Below are positions 1 to 7,987 of a stretch of 64,000 nucleotides of DNA, piece after piece. Origin of the DNA: Brachybacterium nesterenkovii (lineage in GTDB: Bacteria > Actinomycetota > Actinomycetes > Actinomycetales > Dermabacteraceae); assembly GCF_900163655.1 (NCBI RefSeq), contig NZ_FWFG01000068.1, forward strand, positions 1-64,000, written 5' to 3'. The notes under the pieces are model-generated. The model saw only the letters and a list, made by a program, of their open reading frames with translations. It searched no databases and was not told where the DNA came from. Numbering within the stretch: the first letter of the stretch is position 1; the number at the start of each line of letters is the position of its first letter. The position numbers were made by a program, and so were the translations under genes.

Positions 1-353
1 GGGGAGAACGGCGCCGGGTCGGGGGCGAGGGTGCCGTCGGGGGCGATGTGCTCGAAGATCTGCTCGACGAGTCCGACGACGTGCGGGTCGCGGACCTCGT
101 AGAACGCATGCCGACCCTCGCGGGTGGCCGCGACGATCCCCGCCAGGCGCAGGCGGGAGAGGTGCTGGCTGGTGGTGGGGAGGCTCAGGCCCACGCGCTC
201 GGCCAGGGCGCCGACGTCGTGGCGGCCGTGGGTCATCAGCCAGACGAGGTGGAGGCGCGCCGGGCTCGCGAGCAGGGCGAACGTGTCGGCCGCGGAGGCG
301 AGCTGCGGCTCGGTGGGCTCTTTGTGCACGACCTTAGCTTCCCAGCGGTTCAT
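1..353 (-). CDS. ArsR-family HTH regulator, 3' end beyond window
   Basis: The gene begins with ATG at 353 and runs off the left edge, so 117 codons are visible. The product starts MNRWEAKVVHKEP and carries a winged helix-turn-helix: residues about 20-95 include LLASPARLHLVWLM, LAERVGLSLPTTSQHLSRL (recognition helix) and a wing EGRHAFYEV. This is the ArsR/SmtB fold. The classic metal-binding ELCVCDL motif is absent and no cysteine is visible, so the ligand cannot be predicted. A TTGCGCAA palindrome lies at 357-364, immediately before the start, and could be its own operator. Heptamer repeats (393-434, 526-588) lie just further upstream. The nearby rhodanese gene on the same strand is a possible regulatory partner, since ArsR proteins often control sulfurtransferases; this is inference. 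Confidence 0.85.
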   Translation of the reverse strand, partial: MNRWEAKVVHKEPTEPQLASAADTFALLASPARLHLVWLMTHGRHDVGALAERVGLSLPTTSQHLSRLRLAGIVAATREGRHAFYEVRDPHVVGLVEQIFEHIAPDGTLAPDPAPFS

Positions 354-392
354 CGCTTGCGCAATCGACGAAACGGCGGTGTGGGCAAGGTC

Positions 393-434
393 GCCGGGTG
401 CCGGGTGCCGGGTGCCGGGTGCCGGGTGCCGGGG
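393..434. repeat. Heptamer tandem repeat GCCGGGT, 5 perfect units plus 1
   Basis: Five perfect GCCGGGT units at 393-427, followed by GCCGGGG. Rotated, the unit is GGTGCCG, one base away from the second array at 526-588. The array begins 40 bp upstream of the ArsR start codon at 353, so it lies in the likely promoter region of that gene. Confidence 0.9.
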
Positions 435-525
435 TCGCGGGTACCGGGAGCTGGGCGCGGGCGCCGGGTACCTGGGTGCGGGTACCGGGAGCTGGGCGCG
501 GGCGCCGGGGAGATGGTTGAGCTGG

Positions 526-588
526 GGTGCCAGGTGCCAGGTGCCAGGTGCCAGGTGCCAGGTGCCAGGTGCCTGGTGCGAGGTGCCG
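526..588. repeat. Heptamer tandem repeat GGTGCCA, 6 perfect units plus 3 degenerate
   Basis: Six perfect GGTGCCA units at 526-567 are followed by GGTGCCT, GGTGCGA and GGTGCCG. The same repeat family as the array at 393-434. GGTGCCGGG doublets also occur near 8145-8172 in another spacer. Confidence 0.9.
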
Positions 589-752
589 GGCGCCGGGGGA
601 GCTGGGCGCGGAGGAGGTGGTCGAGCGAGGTTCCCGGGAGTCAGCCGCGGGAAGCGGGACTCAGGCGAACGTCTGCCGACCATATGGGCCTCACCTCCCC
701 ACAGGAGTCCCGCTTCTCGAACGGGCGATGCCGGATGCGAGGGGCGCGTCGC

Positions 753-820
753 AGAACTGGTAGCCATACGTGCAGACGGCGCCCGTAGAGGTGGTGTCTG
801 CACGCATGGCTACCAGTTCT
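753..820. repeat. 68-nt hairpin element, copy 1
   Basis: Two 25-nt arms (753-777 and 796-820) flank an 18-nt loop and pair at 24 of 25 positions; the left arm starts AGAACTGGTAGCCATACG and the right arm ends GGCTACCAGTTCT. A second copy with the same geometry is at 51059-51126. The element lies 68 bp past the stop codon of the minus-strand rhodanese gene. It may be a terminator, a REP-like element or a binding site. Confidence 0.8.
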
Positions 821-888
821 GTCAGCCGTGTGGCGTGCCGTGGTACCGGGGTGACGGTCGAGGCGGGAGCCGTCGGCGCTGACCCCGG

Positions 889-1410
889 TCAGGTGATGTA
901 GCGCGTGGGCTCCGCCTGGATCGGCAGCCCTGCCTCGGCCCAGGCGCGGAAGCCGCCGATCACGTCGGTCGCGCGGGCGAAGCCCAGTTCCCGCAGGTCC
1001 CGGGCCGCGAGCGTCGAGGAGTAGCCCTCGTTGCACATGGTGATCACGAGATCGTCATAGCCGGGGCCGTCGGACAGTCGGCTGCCGCTCAGGGGATCCA
1101 GGCGCCACAGGAAGACGGTCGGCTCGATGACGACGCCGCCGGGGACATGTCCCTCGAAATCCCGCGTCCACGGGGTGCGCAGGTCGATGAGCCACGCCCC
1201 CTGGTCCAGCAGTCGGGGGAGGTCGTCGGCGTCGACGCGCTCCCGGCCTTCGCGCGCAGCGGCGACGATCTCGTCGATGCCGCGCGGCGCGGTGTCGGCC
1301 GGTGGCGCCGCTGGGGGACGAGAGGTGCCCGCAGCGTCGGTGTCGACAGCCGGGGCGTCGGCGGTGCTGGCCCCGTCAGCGGACAAGCGGCTGTCATCGA
1401 GGGTGTTCAT
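889..1410 (-). CDS. Rhodanese-like sulfurtransferase
   Basis: A 173-residue protein with one rhodanese domain from about residue 40 to the end. The active-site loop is CNEGYSS with the catalytic cysteine near residue 126, matching the CxxGxS/T rule, and it is preceded by DLVITM. DARLPxLL, LIDLRTPWTRDFEGHVPG and GGFRAWAEAGLP are further family marks. The first 40 residues are an Ala/Asp-rich, probably disordered extension. The family moves sulfane sulfur from thiosulfate or a persulfide to an acceptor. An upstream ATG at 1461 is in frame, but neither start has a ribosome site. I chose 1410 because GACAAT sits exactly 6 nt before it, the same arrangement as moeA here, which suggests a leaderless message. 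Confidence 0.85.
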   Translation of the reverse strand: MNTLDDSRLSADGASTADAPAVDTDAAGTSRPPAAPPADTAPRGIDEIVAAAREGRERVDADDLPRLLDQGAWLIDLRTPWTRDFEGHVPGGVVIEPTVFLWRLDPLSGSRLSDGPGYDDLVITMCNEGYSSTLAARDLRELGFARATDVIGGFRAWAEAGLPIQAEPTRYIT

Positions 1411-1416
1411 GGAGAC

Positions 1417-1422
1417 ATTGTC
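1417..1422 (-). promoter_or_regulatory. Candidate leaderless -10 hexamer for the rhodanese gene
   Basis: GACAAT on the minus strand ends 6 nt before the ATG at 1410, which would place transcription start on the A of the start codon. No Shine-Dalgarno sequence is present. Identical hexamer and spacing occur before moeA at 62631. Confidence 0.45.
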
Positions 1423-1503
1423 GCGTGCGCGTCCGCCTCGGGGTCGACGCGAAGAGGACATCGGTTCTGCTGTCTCGGGGGCGACACCGCGCTGTCCTCG
1501 TCA

Positions 1504-1585
1504 CGAGTACGAAGAACCTGCGGCTTCCGCGGCCGGATTCCCGCACTTCCTTCGTACTCGACTACCCGCACGTCCTTCGTACTCG
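1504..1585. repeat. Three copies of a 20-nt motif, forward-reverse-reverse
   Basis: The motif CGAGTACGAAGRA followed by a variable base pair and TGCGG occurs forward at about 1504-1523 and reversed at 1541-1560 and 1566-1585. The reverse copies are 25 bp apart. The cluster is about 95-175 bp upstream of the rhodanese start and also downstream of the helicase gene, so it could be an operator array or a terminator. Confidence 0.7.
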
Positions 1586-1643
1586 ACGTAGGTCGGTCAG
1601 AGGTGGCGGCGGCCGAGTGCATGTGACGGCAAGCGACCCTCCG

Positions 1644-1745
1644 CGTCGTCAGCGTTGTCCGCAACCCCAACGTCGTCCGCAGACCCAGCATCGTCTGCAG
1701 TCCCAGCGTCGTCAGCGTTGTCCGCAACCCCAGCGTCGTCCGAGT
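1644..1745. repeat. Degenerate 18/27-bp direct repeats
   Basis: Units of the form CGTCGTCCGCAACCCCAG, some extended by CAGCGTTGT, are repeated about five times with substitutions. They lie immediately downstream of the DEAD-box helicase stop codon. Confidence 0.7.
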
Positions 1746-1773
1746 CGTCAGCGTGTCAGCGGCCCCGGAGTCG

Positions 1774-3423
1774 TCAGCGGCCGCGGCGTCCTGCGGAGAA
1801 CGCCGCGAGGCCGCCCGTGCGCGAGGCGCCCGCACCGCTCGAGGACGTCGAGTACGCGGTGGACGTGCCGCCGCGACGCCCTGCGCCGGAGCGCGACCCG
1901 CCCTGGCCGCCGCCGGAGACTCCCTGGCCCCCGGCGGACCGGCCGTCGCGCTGGCCCTGACCGCGGGAGCCGGAGGCGCTGCCGCCCTGGCCGCCGCGCC
2001 CACCGCGCGCACCGCCGCCCGCCGCGCCGCCGCGACCGCGGGCGCCGCCCTGGGCGCCCCGGCCCTGGCTGTCGCGACCGTCGAGAGCCTGGCCGCCCTC
2101 GCTGCGGCTGCCGCGCCCACGCCCCTGGCCGCCGCCCGCGCCGCGACCGCCCTGCCCGGTTCCGCGACCACCGCGCCCGCCGCCGTTGCCGCGCCCGCCG
2201 CCCTGGCCCTGCTGCTGCGCCGGAGCGCGGTCGGGGACCTCGCCGAAGACGCGCTCGCCGGGAGCCAGCTCGGTCAGGATCGCGGCACCCCGGCGCACGC
2301 CCGTGTGGTGGTGCGGGCGGATCTTCGCCGCGCGCATCAGCCCGTGGACGTCATGGCGCTGCTCGGGGGTCTGCACGGTGATGACGGTGCCGGACTCGCC
2401 GGCGCGGGCCGTGCGGCCGCTGCGGTGCAGGTACGCCTTGTGCTCGACGGGCGGATCGGCGTGGACCACGAGGGCCACCTCGTCGACGTGGATGCCGCGG
2501 GCGGCGATGTCGGTCGACACCAGCGTGGTGGACCCGCCGCCGCCGAAGGCCTCGAGGTTGCGGGTGCGGGCGCCCTGGGACAGGTTGCCGTGCAGCTCGA
2601 CGGCGTCGACGCCCTGCGCGCGCAGCTTCTTGGCCAGGCCCTTCGCGCCGTGCTTGGTGCGCGTGAACATGATGGTGCGGCCAGGAGCGGCGGCGAGGTC
2701 CAGGAGCACCTCGAAGCGGTCGGAGCCGGCGACCTCGAGCACGTGGTGGGTCATCGTCCCCACCGGCGAGGACGCGGGATCGGCCTCGTGCGTGACGGGG
2801 GAGTGCAGGAACTGCTTGACGATCTTGGCCACGCCCTCGTCGAGGGTCGCCGAGAACAGCATCCGCTGGCCGCGCTGAGGGGTCTTCTCCATGATCCGGC
2901 GGACCATCGGCAGGAAGCCCATATCGGCCATGTGGTCGGCCTCGTCGAGCACGGTGACCTCGATCGCGGAGAGGTCGCAGAACCCCTGGCCCATGAGGTC
3001 CAGGAGGCGGCCCGGGCAGGCGACGAGCACGTCGACGCCCGCGGTGAGCGCATCGGTCTGGGGCTTCTGGCCCACGCCGCCGAAGACGACGGCGGTGCGC
3101 AGGTTCGCGGCCTTCGCGAGCGGCTCGAGGGAGGTGGCGATCTGCGAGGCCAGCTCACGGGTCGGCGCGAGGATCAGCGAGCGCGGGCGCTTGGGCGCTC
3201 GGCGGGTGCCGGAGGCCTCCAGGCGCGCGACCAGCGGCAGCAGGAACGCGTAGGTCTTGCCGGAGCCGGTGCGGCCGCGGCCCAGGACGTCGCGGCCGGC
3301 GAGCGAGTCCGGGAGGGTCGCGTGCTGGATCGGGGTGGGGGTGGTGATGCCCTGCGGGGCGAGGGCATCGGCGAGGGGGGCGGGCACGCCGAGGCGCGCG
3401 AAAGTGGGCACAGAGGTGGTCAC
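1774..3423 (-). CDS. DEAD-box ATP-dependent RNA helicase
   Basis: A 549-residue cytoplasmic RNA helicase that would unwind RNA duplexes. The RecA-like core shows the Q-motif region PTPIQHATLP, motif I GRGRTGSGKT (Lys56), Ia PTRELA, CPGR (a variant of the usual TPGR), DEAD at 160-163 and SAT at 191-193. The second core domain shows TDIAARGIHVDEV and HRSGRTARAGESG. From about residue 375 a long Arg/Gly-rich tail follows, with many RGG, GGR and GQG repeats, as in RhlE/DeaD-type proteins that bind RNA non-specifically. The start is GTG at 3423. No obvious ribosome site is visible; TTGAAC is present upstream. It is transcribed alone, with a 274-bp spacer to the GH2 gene on the other strand. Confidence 0.95.
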   Translation of the reverse strand: MTTSVPTFARLGVPAPLADALAPQGITTPTPIQHATLPDSLAGRDVLGRGRTGSGKTYAFLLPLVARLEASGTRRAPKRPRSLILAPTRELASQIATSLEPLAKAANLRTAVVFGGVGQKPQTDALTAGVDVLVACPGRLLDLMGQGFCDLSAIEVTVLDEADHMADMGFLPMVRRIMEKTPQRGQRMLFSATLDEGVAKIVKQFLHSPVTHEADPASSPVGTMTHHVLEVAGSDRFEVLLDLAAAPGRTIMFTRTKHGAKGLAKKLRAQGVDAVELHGNLSQGARTRNLEAFGGGGSTTLVSTDIAARGIHVDEVALVVHADPPVEHKAYLHRSGRTARAGESGTVITVQTPEQRHDVHGLMRAAKIRPHHHTGVRRGAAILTELAPGERVFGEVPDRAPAQQQGQGGGRGNGGGRGGRGTGQGGRGAGGGQGRGRGSRSEGGQALDGRDSQGRGAQGGARGRGGAAGGGARGGRGGQGGSASGSRGQGQRDGRSAGGQGVSGGGQGGSRSGAGRRGGTSTAYSTSSSGAGASRTGGLAAFSAGRRGR

Positions 3424-3751
3424 GAGGACTGTTCCGTTCGTTCAAGGGGGGTCACCGGGGCGCGGGGTCGTGCGCGGCCGAACGATTCGGCGGGCGGCGC
3501 GGACCTGCGCGGCCGACGGATCCCGGATCGCGGCCGCCGCGGCTCCGCCGAGAGGCGATGCGTCAGGTGGGGCCGGATGCGCCGCATCGGGCGGCGAGGG
3601 GACTCCGTGGCAGGTCGTCGCGGTGATGTTCGACGGCGACCGTCGCGTGCCACTGTAGAGGTGCGGCCCCCGCCCGGCGAGGAGCGGAGCCGCGGATGTG
3701 AGAAGGTCGTCCGCTCAAGCGAAACCGGAACAGCGTCGGATGGAGTCGCAG

Positions 3752-5770
3752 ATGTCCCACAACCCGCCCGCCCGTCTCACCGCTCTCGCGGCCCGTGCCG
3801 ACGCGCTCGCCGCCGCGCTCGAGCCTCCGCTGTCGAGGGCCGCAGACGTCCCGCGGCCCGAGCATCCGAGCCCGCAGCTGTGGCGCGAGGCGTGGCTGAA
3901 CCTCAACGGGACCTGGCAGTTCGAGATCGACCGCTCGGACTCCGGCATCGACCGCGGCCTGCCCGACCGCGAGCTCGACGGCACGATCACGGTGCCCTTC
4001 GCGCCCGAGTCCGAGGCCTCCGGCATCGGCGACACCGACTTCCTCGAGGCCGTCTGGTACCGCCGCGAGATCGACATCCCCGCCGACTGGCAGGGCCTGC
4101 GCCCGGTGCTGCGCTTCGGCGCCGTGGACCACGACGCGACGGTGTGGGCGAACGGGATCGAGGTGGCCCGGCACCGCGGCGGCTTCACCCCGTTCTCCGC
4201 GGACCTCGGCGATATCGCCCGCGCCGGCGAGCGGGTGACGATCGTCGTGCGCGCCCGCGACCCGCGCGACAGCGCCCAGGCGCGCGGCAAGCAGGCCACG
4301 TGGCATGCGAACACGCACTGCCACTACACGCGCACCACCGGCATCTGGCAGACGGTGTGGCTCGAGGGCGTGCCGGAGACGTCGATCCGGGGCCTGCGGA
4401 TCGCCCCCCAGCTGAGCGCGGGGGCGTTCGGCATCGACGTGGAGCTGAGCGCGAACCGGCCCGGCACCGTCCTCGAGGTCGAGGCCCGGCACCTGGAGGT
4501 CGCGCCCGACACCCCTGCCGCCGCCCTGCGCGCCGTCCCCGGCGCCCCGGTCACGGCATCGGCTCGCGCCGACCTCGACCTCGCTCCCCACCTCCACCTC
4601 GCCCTCCCTCCCGAGGGCGTGCACGTGTGGGGGCCCGGCTCGCCCGAGCTCTACGCCCTCGTGGTGCGGCTGCGCGATGCCGACGGGACCGTGCTCGACG
4701 AGGTCCGCTCCTATGCGGGACTGCGCTCGACCTCGCTCGACGGCCGCGCCTTCCGCATCAATGGCGAGAGGGTCTTCCAGCGCCTGGTCCTCGACCAGGG
4801 GTACTGGCCGCGCTCGCTCATGACCGCACCCGACGACGCCGCGATGGTCGCGGACATCCGCCTCGCCCTGGAGGCCGGGTTCACCGGCGCCCGTCTGCAC
4901 CAGAAGGTCTTCGAGGAGCGGATGCTGTTCTGGTCCGACGTCCACGGCTACCTCACGTGGGGCGAGTTCGGTGACTGGGGCATCTCCGGGATGGGCCCCA
5001 TCGGCCACAACCAGCAGCCGACCGCGAGCTTCGTCGCCCAGTGGCTCGAGGCTCTGCGGCGCGACCGCAACCACCCGAGCATCGTCGGGTGGTGCCCCCT
5101 GAACGAGACCCATCAGGTGCTGCACGACCGCATCACCGTGCTCGACGACGTCACGCACGCGATGTACGACGCGACCGAGCTGGCGGATCCGACGCGCCCG
5201 GTCCTCGACGCCTCCGGGTACTCGCACCGGGTCCGCGGCGCGGATATCTACGACTCCCACTCCTACGAGCAGGACCCGGAGGCCTTCCGCGCCCAGCAGG
5301 CCGGCCTCGCCGAGGGGGCCCCGTACGTCAATCGGGTCGAGCTCGCGCCCGAGCAGATGCCCCACGCCGACGGCACCTGGTCGCTGCCGTATGCGGGCCA
5401 GCCGTATTTCGTCTCCGAGTACGGGGGCATCTGGTGGAATGCGGAGGAGGCGGCCCGCGTCGAGGCCGAGCGCGTCGAGGCCGAGCGCGCCGCCCGCGAG
5501 GCGGGCGGGGAGGCCGGCAGCGATCAGGCGGTCTCCTGGGGCTACGGGGAGCGCGTGCGCGATGAGGACGAGGTGTACGCGCGCTTCGAGGGCCTCACGC
5601 GCGTGCTGCTCGAGGACCCGGAGATGTTCGGCTACTGCTACACGCAACTCACCGACGTGTTCCAGGAGAAGAACGGGGTGGTCGACTTCGAGCGCGGCCG
5701 CAAGCTCGATCTCGCGCGCCTGCGCGCCGTGCAGGAGCGTGCGGCGGCCTACGAGCAGCGGGAGGACTGA
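3752..5770 (+). CDS. Glycoside hydrolase family 2 (beta-galactosidase/glucuronidase-like)
   Basis: A 672-residue GH2 enzyme. The jelly-roll N-terminal domain includes LNLNGTWQFEIDRS and VWYRREIDIPADWQG, followed by an immunoglobulin-like domain and a TIM barrel. The acid/base glutamate is in WCPLNETH (Glu452) and the nucleophile in FVSEYGGIWW (Glu556). No signal peptide is seen, so it should act in the cytoplasm on imported oligosaccharides. Substrate cannot be assigned: GH2 covers beta-galactosidase, glucuronidase and mannosidase activities. The start at 3752 is preceded by GGAG with 6 nt spacing; earlier in-frame ATGs at 3698 and 3740 lack one. No sugar transporter adjoins it; the next gene is convergent. 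Confidence 0.9.
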   Translation: MSHNPPARLTALAARADALAAALEPPLSRAADVPRPEHPSPQLWREAWLNLNGTWQFEIDRSDSGIDRGLPDRELDGTITVPFAPESEASGIGDTDFLEAVWYRREIDIPADWQGLRPVLRFGAVDHDATVWANGIEVARHRGGFTPFSADLGDIARAGERVTIVVRARDPRDSAQARGKQATWHANTHCHYTRTTGIWQTVWLEGVPETSIRGLRIAPQLSAGAFGIDVELSANRPGTVLEVEARHLEVAPDTPAAALRAVPGAPVTASARADLDLAPHLHLALPPEGVHVWGPGSPELYALVVRLRDADGTVLDEVRSYAGLRSTSLDGRAFRINGERVFQRLVLDQGYWPRSLMTAPDDAAMVADIRLALEAGFTGARLHQKVFEERMLFWSDVHGYLTWGEFGDWGISGMGPIGHNQQPTASFVAQWLEALRRDRNHPSIVGWCPLNETHQVLHDRITVLDDVTHAMYDATELADPTRPVLDASGYSHRVRGADIYDSHSYEQDPEAFRAQQAGLAEGAPYVNRVELAPEQMPHADGTWSLPYAGQPYFVSEYGGIWWNAEEAARVEAERVEAERAAREAGGEAGSDQAVSWGYGERVRDEDEVYARFEGLTRVLLEDPEMFGYCYTQLTDVFQEKNGVVDFERGRKLDLARLRAVQERAAAYEQRED

Positions 5771-5788
5771 GCCCTCCGCGAGGTGGGC

Positions 5789-5863
5789 GTCCAGAAAGTG
5801 CATCCCAGCGGCATCTGCCCTGGACTATCCAGGGCTTCTGCCGTGGGGATGCAGATTCTGGAC
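5789..5863. terminator. Imperfect 36-bp hairpin between convergent genes
   Basis: Two 36-nt arms (5789-5824 and 5828-5863) around a 3-nt loop pair at 29 of 36 positions; mismatches fall in three small internal loops. Arms begin GTCCAGAA and end with TTCTGGAC. It lies 18 bp after the GH2 stop and about 100 bp after the convergent OPT stop. A bidirectional terminator is the simplest reading, although no T-tract follows. Confidence 0.6.
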
Positions 5864-5962
5864 GGGGCGGATGGGCTGGACGGGTGGCCCGGGCAGGACC
5901 GGCCGGGTGGCGGAGCGGGCGGGACGGGCGGAGCCGCTCAGCCCGCGTCCGTCCCGCGGCGG

Positions 5963-7987
5963 TCAGCCCTCGGCGGTGACGGGGGAGTCCTGCGCCTCCG
6001 CCTTCGTCGACTGCCCGGCGACCCACCGGTACAGCCCCGCGACGACGCCGACGAACAGGATCACGCCGATCACCTGGGCGGCGCCCTCGAAGCCGTCGCC
6101 CATGATCGCCAGCGGCGCGTCGTCGCCGACCGCGGCGATGATGCCCGCGTTGAGCACCCCGAAGAGGCTCTCGCCGACGATCAGGCCGGTGGCCATGAGC
6201 ACCCCCAGGCGCTTCGACCGCTCGGGGTCCGCGGTCCGCGCGGCCCAGCGGTCGTAGAGGAGGCCGATCAGGGCGCCGAGCGGGATCACGAGCGACAGCG
6301 ACATCGGCAGGTACATGCCCATGCCGACGGCCAGCGGCGGCAGCGCGAGCGTGCGCGCTGAGCTCTTGGTCATCGCGCGCAGGATCTCGTCGACGACGAT
6401 CGCGCCGATGCCGATCAGGGCGCCGATGCCGATGAGGTTCCACTGCAGGTCGCCGCCCATGACGCCCTGGACGAGCGAGGAGATGAGCGAGGCCTGCGGC
6501 GCGGCGAGGGCGTCGGGCCCCGCGCCGGGGGCGCCGGCGAAGCCGAAGGCGGAGCCCATCAGCGTGAGGACCGGCGGGATGATGATCGACCCGAAGACGA
6601 CGCCGATGACGAGCGCGACCTGCTGCTTCCACGGGGTGGCGCCGACGAGCTGGCCCGTCTTGAGGTCCTGCAAGTTGTCGTTGGAGATGGTGGCGATGCC
6701 GAACACGACGGCCGAGACGAACAGGGTGAAGGCCACCAGGGCGGCGGTCTCCTCGGCGGACCCGCCGTGGACGGCCTTGACCACGAGCGCGGCGGTGATG
6801 GCCACGAGGATGCCGACGCCGGAGATCGGGGAGTTGGAGGCGCCGATGAGGCCGGCCATGTACCCGCAGACGGCGGCGATGACCAGGCCGGTCACGAGCA
6901 CGAACACGATGGCGATCGCGATCAGGGCGGTGGTGTTGTGCGCGAGCGGCGTGCCCTGCACGAACAGCCACAGCAGCACGCCGATGGGCAGCATCGACGC
7001 CAGGGTCACACCGGCGACGACGCCGAAGGGGATGTCGCGCTCGGTCAGCGGCACCTCGCCGCCCGCATGGCGGGAGCGGGAGGAGGCCAGGGACTCGCGG
7101 ATGCCGCGGATGATCGGGAGGATCAGCTTGATGAGGGTCCAGATGGCGGCGATGCCGATCGCGCCGGCGCCCATGAAGCGGATGTCGGATGCGAAGACGC
7201 CCTGGACCGCGTCGGCGATGTCCCCGGAGACGGGGACCAGGCCCTGCGAGAGCATCGGCAGCAGCACGATGTAGGAGATGATCACGCCGACGACCATGGC
7301 GACGCCGACGGTGATGCCCACGAGGTGGCCCACGCCGATGAGGGCCAGCGACAGGCTGGCGCCGAACATGCCGCCGCCGGCGCCGACGCGGAAGAACTTC
7401 TCGACGGCGCCCGTGGTGACCTTCAGCGCGGTGAGCAGGGCCATGCCTGCGGAGGCGAGGCCGCCGGCGATGATGACGGCGAGGCCGCGGCGGTTCTCGT
7501 CGGCCGCGCCCTGGCTGTCGCCCACGCGCAGCACCTCGGCGGCGGCGACGCCCTCGGGGTAGGGGAGGTCGGAGCCGGTCACGAGCGCGCGGCGCAGGGG
7601 GATGGAGTACATGACGCCGAGGGTGCCGCCGATGGCGCACAGGGCGACGGTGGTCCAGTAGGGGAAGCCCGTCCACCAGCCGACGATCACGAGGCCGGGC
7701 AGGACGAAGATGATCGCCGAGAGGGTGCCGGCGGCCGAGGCGATCGTCTGCACGATGTTGTTCTCGACGACGGTGTGGTCCGTGAAGAACCGCAGGATCG
7801 CCATGGAGATCACCGCGGCGGGGATCGAGGTGGCGAACGTGAGGCCGACCTTGAGGCCGAGGTACACGTTGGCGGCGGTGAAGACGAGGGTGATGATGCC
7901 GCCGAGGATGACGGCGCGGAGCGTGAGCTCCTTGACGGGCGACGTGCGGCGCGCCGGGGCCGCGGCGCTCTCGGGTGTGCTGGACAC
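5963..7987 (-). CDS. OPT-superfamily oligopeptide transporter
   Basis: A 674-residue polytopic membrane protein with about 14-16 hydrophobic segments. It begins VSSTPESAAAPARRTSPVKELTLRAVILGG. Family marks include VYLGLKVGLTFATSIPAAVI, NNIVQTIASAAGTLS and SDLPYPEGVAAAEVLRVG (the YPEG signature), and SNSPISGVGIL. OPT proteins are proton-coupled secondary transporters of oligopeptides or metal chelates; the substrate cannot be read from sequence. The frame stays open upstream into the RNase H gene. I chose GTG at 7987 because GGAG lies 6 nt before it. Monocistronic, convergent with the GH2 gene and divergent from RNase H. Confidence 0.9.
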   Translation of the reverse strand: MSSTPESAAAPARRTSPVKELTLRAVILGGIITLVFTAANVYLGLKVGLTFATSIPAAVISMAILRFFTDHTVVENNIVQTIASAAGTLSAIIFVLPGLVIVGWWTGFPYWTTVALCAIGGTLGVMYSIPLRRALVTGSDLPYPEGVAAAEVLRVGDSQGAADENRRGLAVIIAGGLASAGMALLTALKVTTGAVEKFFRVGAGGGMFGASLSLALIGVGHLVGITVGVAMVVGVIISYIVLLPMLSQGLVPVSGDIADAVQGVFASDIRFMGAGAIGIAAIWTLIKLILPIIRGIRESLASSRSRHAGGEVPLTERDIPFGVVAGVTLASMLPIGVLLWLFVQGTPLAHNTTALIAIAIVFVLVTGLVIAAVCGYMAGLIGASNSPISGVGILVAITAALVVKAVHGGSAEETAALVAFTLFVSAVVFGIATISNDNLQDLKTGQLVGATPWKQQVALVIGVVFGSIIIPPVLTLMGSAFGFAGAPGAGPDALAAPQASLISSLVQGVMGGDLQWNLIGIGALIGIGAIVVDEILRAMTKSSARTLALPPLAVGMGMYLPMSLSLVIPLGALIGLLYDRWAARTADPERSKRLGVLMATGLIVGESLFGVLNAGIIAAVGDDAPLAIMGDGFEGAAQVIGVILFVGVVAGLYRWVAGQSTKAEAQDSPVTAEG

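Larger units (their letters stand above)
354..888. other. Repeat-rich intergenic region
   Basis: No gene is supported here. ORFs of 78-252 codons run through it, but they only translate the repeats. It holds two heptamer arrays (393-434 and 526-588), a 29-bp block beginning GGTACCGGGAGCTGGGCG present at 440-468 and 481-509 (41-bp period), a 12-bp inverted repeat (651-662 with 705-716, arm GAAGCGGGACTC) and a 68-nt hairpin (753-820). Confidence 0.7.
1411..1773. other. Spacer between rhodanese and helicase genes, no gene
   Basis: This spacer holds a three-copy inverted/direct motif cluster (1504-1585) and a degenerate 18/27-bp repeat block (about 1644-1745). In the helicase reading frame after its stop codon, the block translates as an acidic repeat of the ADDAG/ADNADD kind, interrupted from the helicase by two stops and lacking a start of its own. 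Confidence 0.6.

Noticed and set aside
526-588. CRISPR-like or attachment-site repeat
   Set aside because: Seven-base units without spacers form a simple tandem repeat; no integrase is in the window.
1461-1461. Upstream ATG as the rhodanese start
   Set aside because: It has no ribosome site or -10 at a leaderless distance; the ATG at 1410 has GACAAT 6 nt upstream.
1753-4974. A 1073-codon plus-strand open frame across the helicase and GH2 genes
   Set aside because: It is antisense to the helicase and out of frame with GH2, consists of Arg/Ala/Gly-rich sequence without domains, and is explained by high GC.
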